From Streptomyces sp. MA5143a (GTDB lineage: Bacteria; Actinomycetota; Actinomycetes; Streptomycetales; Streptomycetaceae), in contig NZ_OLMK01000068.1 of NCBI RefSeq assembly GCF_900290235.1, forward strand, positions 62,001 through 126,000: DNA of 64,000 nucleotides, written 5' to 3'. The notes under the pieces were generated by a model. That model ran no database searches, was not told the origin of the DNA, and saw nothing but the letters and a program-made list of their open reading frames with translations. Position numbers and translations under genes: made by a program. How positions within the stretch are numbered: position 1 is the stretch's first letter; each line of letters begins with the position of its first letter. Of this stretch, positions 58,102 through 64,000 are shown in pieces.

Positions 58102-58440
58102 TCAGCGCTCGTCGGCGAGTTCCGCCAGGACGTCCCCGTGGCACAGCTCCGGCGCGCACCAGCAGGCCAGCGTCTTGCCGCGCAGCTCCGGCACCAGCTC
58201 CAGCAGCTCGGGCCGGGCCGACAGGTACTCCCGGTACTTGGCCATCACCTCGGCCCGGCTCCCGTCCCGTTTCTTCTTGTCGGTGTCGGGTTGGAACGGG
58301 TTGTACAGCGGGTGCTGGGGCAGGTCCCAGTGGCCCATGGTCCAGCGGCGGCCGATGTACACGACGTCGTCGGGGGCATGCTCCAGCCGCGGCCCGAAGT
58401 CCTGGATGCGGCCCTTCAGGTTGATCACGGTCGTGGTCAC
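58102..58440 (-). CDS. DUF4326 family protein
   Basis: A 112-residue DUF4326 protein: VVYIGRRWTMGHWDLPQHPLYNPF, AEVMAKYREYLSARPELLELVPEL and the Cys-rich end LACWCAPELCHGDVLAEL. The family is small and uncharacterised; the Cys/His cluster may bind a metal. The GTG was chosen because GGAGGGAG lies just upstream. It stands alone between purB and the SCO6745-family gene. Confidence 0.88.
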   Translation of the reverse strand: MTTTVINLKGRIQDFGPRLEHAPDDVVYIGRRWTMGHWDLPQHPLYNPFQPDTDKKKRDGSRAEVMAKYREYLSARPELLELVPELRGKTLACWCAPELCHGDVLAELADER

Positions 58441-58528
58441 GTGCGACTCCCTCCGGTCAGGGCCCTCTTCGGACCCCTGTCGTCTCCAGGTTGCCGGTCT
58501 CTCGTAGGGCGGCAACTCGGGCGCCCGT

Positions 58529-58552
58529 GCCGGTCGAGGCGCCTCGACCGGC
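58529..58552 (-). terminator. Terminator after the SCO6745-family gene
   Basis: A perfect 24-bp palindrome GCCGGTCGAGGC/GCCTCGACCGGC, 31 nt beyond the stop on the minus strand. Confidence 0.7.
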
Positions 58553-58582
58553 GTCGGGAACTCCCGGCTTCGCTCTGTTCTG

Positions 58583-59470
58583 TCACGCACTCTCTTCGCT
58601 GAGGCGGTCGACCGCCCAAGGGATGAGCTCCTTGGCCACCGCCAGGCTGAACGGCCTCACCAGTGAACGAAGTTCGGCGCAGGCGTCGGGACCGAGCGTG
58701 GTGTAGGGGAGGGCGGCCAGCCTGTCGGTGGTGTGCTCGATCTCCGCCCTGCGCCGCCTACCGTCATCGGTCAAGGTCAGGTGAGGTCCGTCGTCGAGCC
58801 AACCCCGCTCCCGCAGGTTCCGCACGGCCTGTTCCCACTGCTCCGGCGTCCATGCCCGCGAGCCGCGCAGCACCTCCGCGTCGATGTCTCCCGTGGCGGC
58901 GTGCGTGACGAGAGCGTCGAGCCCGCTCAGTCCGGCGGCCACCAGTGCCGCCACGTGACCGTCGCCACGGAACTCCCGGAGCAGGGTCTGTGCGTGCCAG
59001 AGCACGAGGTGGGGTGCGCTCGGCCACGGGAGTGCGGCGTGCGCGGCGAAGAGGGGGCGGCCCTGTGGGTGGCCCACGGTCGCTTCAGCCGCGGTACGGG
59101 CCAGTTCCGCCGCTCGGGCCATCGCCGGTGAGGAGACGTCCGCGCCGAGGATACGGCGGAGCGTGGTGTCGATCCCGCTGAGCCGGGCGGCGGCGAATCG
59201 CTGCGGCGTGGCGGCTTCCCAGGCCGCGGGTATGGCTCGGCGCACCAGTTGCGGATTGAAGTTGTAGAACGTGGCGATGACCAGTTCCGCCGGAGCGGCG
59301 CCGAGCGCGGCGGAGCGGGACGCGAAGTACCCCGTCCTGGCGTCGACGCCCAACTCGGCGTACTTGCCCGCGGCTTCGGGCGAGAAATAGACGGCCCCGT
59401 GGTAAGGCTCGAGAGTTCTCCAGGTCTGGCGTGCGAAGACCAGGCTGTCGCGGTCCGTGTTCTGGGGCAT
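58583..59470 (-). CDS. SCO6745 family protein
   Basis: A 295-residue protein of the family named after SCO6745 (related to SalK in salinomycin clusters). Landmarks are AYFSPEA-like VYFSPEAAGKYAELGV, GYFASRSAALGAAPAELVIATFYNFNP and a C-terminal winged-helix-like part (RERGWLDDGPHLTLTDDGRRRRAEIE). It is probably a MarR-like fold with extra N-terminal helices; the function is unknown. GGAG precedes the ATG. An inverted repeat 77 nt upstream could be an operator. Confidence 0.85.
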   Translation of the reverse strand: MPQNTDRDSLVFARQTWRTLEPYHGAVYFSPEAAGKYAELGVDARTGYFASRSAALGAAPAELVIATFYNFNPQLVRRAIPAAWEAATPQRFAAARLSGIDTTLRRILGADVSSPAMARAAELARTAAEATVGHPQGRPLFAAHAALPWPSAPHLVLWHAQTLLREFRGDGHVAALVAAGLSGLDALVTHAATGDIDAEVLRGSRAWTPEQWEQAVRNLRERGWLDDGPHLTLTDDGRRRRAEIEHTTDRLAALPYTTLGPDACAELRSLVRPFSLAVAKELIPWAVDRLSEESA

Positions 59471-59546
59471 GAGGGGCTCTCCGTCCTGCGGCGGATGAAA
59501 CGTTGCTGTTCATCGAGCACACGACGGCGCGTGGGGCGCACCCAGT

Positions 59547-59566
59547 CGTACCGTCTGGTCGGTACG
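59547..59566. promoter_or_regulatory. Inverted repeat CGTACCG-N6-CGGTACG
   Basis: Perfect 7-bp arms around TCTGGT, upstream of the SCO6745-family gene and downstream of the SGNH gene stop. It is operator-like, and no regulator gene is adjacent. Confidence 0.45.
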
Positions 59567-59632
59567 TTATCGGAGGGCGGCTCCGACAACTACCGTTCCG
59601 CCACCGGACGCTGGTGAGGCTTCACAGCGGGG

Positions 59633-60496
59633 TCAGGGCCCCACCCGCCGCCAGTCCGTCACGGGCCCGGGGTTCATGTGGTCCACAGGGGTGACCCAAA
59701 AGGCTTTGCCCAGCTCAGCGCTGAACTGGGAGCCTGTCCGGCCGTCACCCGAGGAGCGGCCCGTCAGCCGGCGTCCGATCCACGGCAGCAGGTACTGCCG
59801 GGCGAACCGCGCGTGGGCCAGCTGTCGGGCGACCCAGGCGGGCGGCGCCGTCACGGCCATCGGTGTACGCCACTCGGCGTCCTCCGCCGCATGGCCGAGG
59901 GCCTGCCACACGGCCTCCGCGACCCGGCGGTGCCCCTCGGCGGTCAGGTGCAGCCGGTCCACGTCCCACATCCGCGGGTCGGACAGCGAGGGCGCGCCGT
60001 ACAGGTCGACGACGAGCGCGCCGTGCCGGGCGGCCAGGTCGTCGACGCAGGCGAACAGCTCCTCCATGCGCGGCCGGAACCGCTCCAGCACCGGGCCCTG
60101 GCGGCCGGGGCTGCGCATCAGGACGAGCTGCTTGCAGGCGGGCGCGAGACGCTCCACCGCCTCCTCCAGCAGCCCGCGCACCCGGCCCATGTCGCACTTC
60201 GGGCGCAGGGTGTCGTTCAGGCCGCCGACCAGCGTGATCACATCCGCGCCCATGGCGGCCGCCACGTCGACCTGCTCGTCGACGATCTGGCCGATGAGCT
60301 TGCCGCGCACCGCGAGGTTGGCGTACCGGAAGCCGGGCGACCGCGCGGCCATCCGGCTCGCGAGGAGGTCCGCCCAGCCGCGGTAGGAACCGTCGGGCAG
60401 CCGGTCCGACATGCCCTCGGTGAAGGAGTCGCCGACAGCGACGAGGCTGGAGTACGGGGGAGGGGTGTCGTGGGTGTGCGTGGCGTTCGTCTGCAT
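59633..60496 (-). CDS. SGNH/GDSL hydrolase
   Basis: A 287-residue SGNH hydrolase. Block I is VAVGDSFTEGMSD with the Ser, the block III Asn is in LVGGLNDTL, and the block V Asp-His is in DRLHLTAEGHRRVAE. It lacks a signal peptide, so it is probably cytosolic or non-classical; the substrate is unknown (acyl ester). The ATG after GTACGCC was taken. Confidence 0.9.
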   Translation of the reverse strand: MQTNATHTHDTPPPYSSLVAVGDSFTEGMSDRLPDGSYRGWADLLASRMAARSPGFRYANLAVRGKLIGQIVDEQVDVAAAMGADVITLVGGLNDTLRPKCDMGRVRGLLEEAVERLAPACKQLVLMRSPGRQGPVLERFRPRMEELFACVDDLAARHGALVVDLYGAPSLSDPRMWDVDRLHLTAEGHRRVAEAVWQALGHAAEDAEWRTPMAVTAPPAWVARQLAHARFARQYLLPWIGRRLTGRSSGDGRTGSQFSAELGKAFWVTPVDHMNPGPVTDWRRVGP

Positions 60497-60559
60497 GGCG
60501 TACCCGATGCTATCGCCTTCACATACCCAGCGGTCGGTCACCCTCTCCCCGCAGCGGTG

Positions 60560-61576
60560 TCAGGCCGTGGGCTGTCCGAACAGCTCCCTCAGCACGTCCT
60601 CCATGGTCACGATCCCGCCGAGCCGTCCGTCCGCGCCCAGCACGGCCGCCAGGTGCGTACGGCTGCGGCGCATCGCGGTGAGTACGTCGTCGAGGGGCGT
60701 CGTCTCCCGGACGCGGGCGATGGACCGCATGTCCCGGATCGTGAACGGCACCTCGCGCGGGGCCGCGTCGAGCGCGTCCTTCACATGGAGGTAGCCCACG
60801 ATCCGGCGCCCCTCGTCCACCACCGGGAAGCGGGAGAACCCGGACTCCGCGGACAGCCGCTCCAGCTCCTCCGGGGTGACGCCCACGCGCGCGTAGACGA
60901 CGCGTTCCAGCGGGAGCACGACGTCCTGGACGGGCCTGCGGCCCAGTTCGAGCGCGTCGTGCAGCCGCTCCCGGGCGCGGTCGTCGAGCAGGCCGGCCTC
61001 GGTGGAGTCCCGGACGAGCCGGGCCAGCTCCGTGTCCGAGAAGGTCGCGGCCACCTCGTCCTTCGTCTCGACGCGCATCAGCTTCAGGAGCGCGTTCGCG
61101 AAGGCGTTGACCGTGAAGATCACCGGCCGCAGCGCCCGTGACAGCGTCACCAGCGGCGGACCGAGCAGCAGGGCGGAGCGCACCGGCTCCGCCAGCGCGA
61201 TGTTCTTCGGCACCATCTCGCCGAGCAGCATGTGCAGATAGGTGGCGAGGGTCAGCGCGATCACGAAGGAGATGAGGTGCCCCGCGCCCTCCGGCACGCC
61301 CACCGCGTGGAACACCGGCTCCAGCAGATGCTCGATCGCGGGCTCCGCGACCACACCGAGGACCAGGGTGCACAGGGTGATGCCGAGCTGCGCGGCCGCC
61401 ATCAGCGCCGACACGTGCCGTAGTCCCCACAGCACACTGCGGGCCCGGCGGTCGCCCTGTTCGGCGTACGGTTCGATCTGGCTGCGGCGGACCGAGATCA
61501 GCGCGAACTCGGCGCCGACGAAGAAGGCGTTGACGACCAGGGTCGCGAAGCCGATCAGCAGCTGGACGGCGGTCAT
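60560..61576 (-). CDS. CNNM/HlyC-CorC family protein 2
   Basis: A 338-residue CNNM-type protein: DUF21 membrane domain (LIGFATLVVNAFFVGAEFALISVRRSQIEPYA, split; LGEMVPKNIALAEP) and two CBS domains (VVLPLERVVYARVGVTPEEL, TAMRRSRTHLAAVLG). Unlike its partner it lacks the C-terminal CorC_HlyC module. CNNM proteins transport or sense Mg2+. Its start overlaps the stop of the larger partner (ATGA). Confidence 0.92.
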   Translation of the reverse strand: MTAVQLLIGFATLVVNAFFVGAEFALISVRRSQIEPYAEQGDRRARSVLWGLRHVSALMAAAQLGITLCTLVLGVVAEPAIEHLLEPVFHAVGVPEGAGHLISFVIALTLATYLHMLLGEMVPKNIALAEPVRSALLLGPPLVTLSRALRPVIFTVNAFANALLKLMRVETKDEVAATFSDTELARLVRDSTEAGLLDDRARERLHDALELGRRPVQDVVLPLERVVYARVGVTPEELERLSAESGFSRFPVVDEGRRIVGYLHVKDALDAAPREVPFTIRDMRSIARVRETTPLDDVLTAMRRSRTHLAAVLGADGRLGGIVTMEDVLRELFGQPTA

Positions 61577-62910
61577 CGCGTCTCCTCCTCGTGCTCGTCG
61601 TCGGCCTCGACCGGCGCGTGCAACAGCACGCGGGCGGCCCGCCGACCGGAGGCGTCCACGACGTCGAGCCGCCAGCGGGCGACCTCGACGGTGTCGCCGA
61701 CGGCCGGGATACGGCCCAGCTCGGTGGCGACGAGGCCCGCGAGCGTCTCGTACGGCCCCTCCGGCACCTTGAGCCCGACGCGGGCGAGCTGGTCGGTGCG
61801 GGCGGCGCCGTCCGCCGAGTACAGCTCCCGGCCGTCCTCGTCGGTGCCGACGGGGGCCAGGTCGGGTGTCTCGTGCGGGTCGTGCTCGTCGCGGACCTCG
61901 CCGACGACCTCCTCGACGATGTCCTCCAGCGTCACCACGCCCGCGGTGCCGCCGTACTCGTCGATCACGACGGCCATCGTGCGCTTGCCGTAGAGCCGGT
62001 CGAGGACCCGGTCGACGGTCAGGGACTCGGGGACGAGCAGCGGCTCGCGCAGCAGCTCCGCCACGGAGGTGCGCAGCCGGCGCCCGGCGGGCACGGCGAG
62101 GACGTCCTTGATGTGCACGGTGCCGACCACCGAGTCGAGGCTGCCCCGGTAGACGGGGAAGCGGGACAGACCGGTCGCCCGGGTGGCGTTCGCCACGTCC
62201 TCGCAGGTCGCCTGGGCGTCGAGGGCGATGACCTGCACACGCGGCGTCATCACGTTCTCGGCGGTGAGGTCGGCCAGGTTCAGCGTCCGCACGAACAGCT
62301 CGGCGGTGTCCGGCTCCAGCGCGCCCTCCTTCGCGGAGTGCCGGGCGAGGGCCGCCAGCTCCTGGGGGCCGCGCGCGGAGGCCAGCTCCTCGGCGGGCTC
62401 GATCCCGAACAGGCGGACGAGACGGTTGGCGGTGTTGTTGAGGTGGGTGATGAACGGGCGGAACGCAGCACTGAACCAGCGCTGCGGGTTCGCCACCTTC
62501 TTCGCCACCGACAGCGGCGAGGAGATCGCCCAGTTCTTCGGCACCAGCTCGCCCACGACCATCAGCACGATCGTGGACAGGGCCGTACCGATCACCAGGG
62601 CGACGGAACTCGACGCCGAGGCGGGCACGCCCAGCGCCTCCAGCGGGCCCGCGATGAGCTTGGCGATGGACGGCTCGGCGAGCATGCCGACGACCAGATT
62701 GGTCACGGTGATGCCGAGCTGCGCGCCGGACAGCTGGAACGTCAGGTTCCGTACGGCCTTGAGGGCGCCGGCGGCACCCCGCTCGCCGCGCTCCACGGCC
62801 CGCTCCAACCGCCCGCGCTCGACGGTGGTCAGCGAGAACTCGGCGGCCACGAACGCGCCGCAGACCAGCGACAGCAGTACCGCCACCAGCAGGAGGAGCA
62901 CTTCGGTCAT
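61573..62910 (-). CDS. CNNM/HlyC-CorC family protein 1
   Basis: A 445-residue CNNM/CorB-like protein with DUF21 membrane domain, two CBS domains (VMTPRVQVIALDA, VLDRLYGKRTMAVVIDEYGGTAG) and a C-terminal CorC_HlyC domain. It probably exports or regulates Mg2+/Co2+. GGGGGTGA lies before the ATG. It is the first gene of a two-gene operon with the shorter paralogue, and the two may form a hetero-oligomer. Confidence 0.92.
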   Translation of the reverse strand: MTEVLLLLVAVLLSLVCGAFVAAEFSLTTVERGRLERAVERGERGAAGALKAVRNLTFQLSGAQLGITVTNLVVGMLAEPSIAKLIAGPLEALGVPASASSSVALVIGTALSTIVLMVVGELVPKNWAISSPLSVAKKVANPQRWFSAAFRPFITHLNNTANRLVRLFGIEPAEELASARGPQELAALARHSAKEGALEPDTAELFVRTLNLADLTAENVMTPRVQVIALDAQATCEDVANATRATGLSRFPVYRGSLDSVVGTVHIKDVLAVPAGRRLRTSVAELLREPLLVPESLTVDRVLDRLYGKRTMAVVIDEYGGTAGVVTLEDIVEEVVGEVRDEHDPHETPDLAPVGTDEDGRELYSADGAARTDQLARVGLKVPEGPYETLAGLVATELGRIPAVGDTVEVARWRLDVVDASGRRAARVLLHAPVEADDEHEEETR

Positions 62911-63210
62911 CGGGTCACCCCCGTCCCATGATCCGGCAGGGGCGGGATGATCGCGCGATGTCGTGCACCGGCTCGGGCGCGACGGGCGCCGGACCGGCTA
63001 CTGGGAGGCTCGCCCATGGGCGGACGCTCACGACCTTTCCGTAGAGACTCACAGACCCACCCATGGTAAAGGGTCGGCAAAGTGGTGTTCGCCGTCCCGC
63101 TCGCGTCGGCCTTCTCGGTCACGAGCGGCTGGTTCACCCACCGCCCGCCGTACCTCCTGAGCGCGTACCCAGACGATCGCCGCGCATGAGCCGTCGCGCG
63201 GCGTCCGGGG
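62911..63210. other. Spacer between CNNM operon and GNAT
   Basis: 300 nt with no supported gene. One plus-strand frame (63082-63189, 35 codons, GTG start) has strong G+C third positions but no recognisable family or Shine-Dalgarno; it may be a fragment. No riboswitch fold could be recognised upstream of the CNNM pair. Confidence 0.3.
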
Positions 63211-63630
63211 CTACAGGGGCTTGACCCAGCGTCGCCAGTGGTCCTCGCGGTGGTAGCCGGTGGCGGCCCAGGTGTGGTGGGCCTGTTCGTTGGCCTCCAG
63301 GACCATCGCGTCCACGCGCCGCCCGCCGAGGGCGACGAACCGCTGCTCCACCGCTTCCAGCAGCGCGGTGGCGATGCCCTGCCGACGGCGGTCCGGGTGC
63401 ACCGCCAGCCGGTAGGCAGAGCACCGCCAACCGTCGAAGCCGGCGATGACGCTTCCCACGAGGACGCCGTCGCGCTCCGCGAGGATCAGCGCCTCGGGGT
63501 CCCGGGCGAGGAGCCGGGCGACTCCGTCGTGGTCGTCGCTGATGCTCGTTCCTTCCGCGGCCTCGCTCCAGAACCGCAGCACGGTGTCGATGTCCGAGGG
63601 GGAGGCGTAACGGATTCGAAGATCATTCAT
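63211..63630 (-). CDS. GNAT family N-acetyltransferase
   Basis: A 139-residue GNAT domain: ASPSDIDTVLRFWSEA, the acetyl-CoA loop RLAVHPDRRRQGIATALLEAVE and the end FVALGGRRVDAMVLEANEQAHHTW. It is a small-molecule or protein acetyltransferase of unknown substrate. ATG 63630 was taken; an in-frame ATG four codons earlier is also possible. Confidence 0.88.
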   Translation of the reverse strand: MNDLRIRYASPSDIDTVLRFWSEAAEGTSISDDHDGVARLLARDPEALILAERDGVLVGSVIAGFDGWRCSAYRLAVHPDRRRQGIATALLEAVEQRFVALGGRRVDAMVLEANEQAHHTWAATGYHREDHWRRWVKPL

Positions 63631-64000
63631 GGGACGAGCCAAGCAGAGCGCTCACCTGTCCGGCGAACGGATTTCCGCCACCGCGTTCCTCGTGGGGGGG
63701 GGGCGGAGGCGGGCCTCAACGGGGCTGCTGCCACCGGCGGCGACGGCCGCGTCGCGCACGATCCGGGCCGCGCGGGCGCTACAGCGCTGGGCCGAGAGGC
63801 CGGGGTGATCGCGCCAGGCGGACGCCGCCAACCGCAGGGCGGGCTCCGTGCTCCTCGCGGTGGCCATGCGCCCGAGGGGCGGCCGGCTGTCCGACCGGCT
63901 GGGCCCGGTCCGGATGCCGGCCGGCTCGCTGACCGTGGTCGTTCGCCGGGGCGCTCGTGCAGTCCTTCACGCTCCCCCTCGCCCCCCGTGGGCACCGTCG
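63631..64000. other. Window edge, no supported gene
   Basis: 370 nt. A minus-strand frame (63652-63867) reads Arg/Ala-rich sequence that might be a gene remnant, but it is not recognised and no codon bias is convincing. A G10 run (63694-63703) is prone to slippage or assembly error, so a frameshifted gene cannot be excluded. Confidence 0.25.

Noticed and set aside
62911..63210. Possible c-di-AMP or Mg2+ riboswitch before the CNNM operon
   Set aside because: Conserved core motifs of either class could not be found on the minus strand.

Overview
This window is ordinary high-G+C actinobacterial chromosome, almost certainly Streptomyces. Third codon positions are nearly always G or C, GTG and TTG starts are common, and TTA codons are almost absent (three in-frame cases, in two genes). 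It carries a divergent third EF-Tu (tuf3), an ECF41 sigma factor, a PhoD-type Tat phosphatase and an SCO6745-family protein, all typical of that genus. From memory, tuf3 (SCO1321) and purB (SCO1254) bracket a comparable left-arm core segment in S. coelicolor; this was not checked. I saw no tRNA, rRNA, CRISPR array, prophage, plasmid function or recognisable natural-product cluster.

Layout. 1-9.1 kb: an SDR; a small operon with a chloramphenicol-phosphotransferase-like kinase; uppP; a LacI-type-operator-led operon (Gfo/Idh oxidoreductase, PmoA/DUF6807 protein, cupin); a divergent DUF1772/TetR pair with twin operators; a GNAT and a VTT membrane protein. 9.1-15.3 kb: tuf3 with a long leader, a spermidine-synthase-like protein, an MFS exporter, and two tandem paralogous Pro/Gln-rich membrane-anchored proteins. 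15.4-22.3 kb: a hotdog protein, a secreted type B esterase interrupted in frame by an inverted-repeat element, DedA, gamma carbonic anhydrase, an acyltransferase, a divergent EamA/XRE-cupin pair and a YbaK-like deacylase. 22.4-30.5 kb: a divergent FMN reductase/TetR pair, the MoxR-VWA pair, VOC, USP and CoA-binding proteins, a CysRS-like orphan with SixA, and YigZ. 30.7-40.6 kb: sbcDC; then two Lrp-family regulators, one divergent from a rhodanese and one from a trans-sulfuration enzyme, with an Imm21-like protein and a DUF885 peptidase between them. 40.7-46.4 kb: an ACT-GNAT protein and the SWIM/DUF6493 pair. 46.5-54.9 kb: phoD, pdxR/EamA, a hydrolase/ECF41 pair, and a GntR and an ROK regulator. 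54.9-64 kb: a MITE, a TTA-containing hypothetical gene, mug-purB, DUF4326, SCO6745 family, SGNH, two CNNM/CorC proteins and a GNAT.

How the genes work together. Most units are one to three genes. Several are divergent regulator/target pairs whose spacer holds one or two matching palindromes, so the regulator and its operator can be proposed from sequence alone: CTAGCN3GCTAG, AGTTCNNTGAAC and GGACCNNGGTCC, plus a dre-like TGGTCTTGACCA. About nineteen genes lack a Shine-Dalgarno but have a -10-like hexamer 6-8 nt before the start codon, which suggests leaderless transcripts. Twelve strong hairpins, mostly in convergent spacers, mark terminators.

The observations I rate highest are: the 96-bp inverted-repeat element flanked by TTA that adds exactly 33 codons to the esterase signal peptide; the CTAG-flanked MITE immediately upstream of the ROK gene; the runaway C-terminus of an EamA transporter across a convergent hydrolase gene; the SWIM-DUF6493 pair; and the short-ORF-plus-hairpin leader of tuf3.
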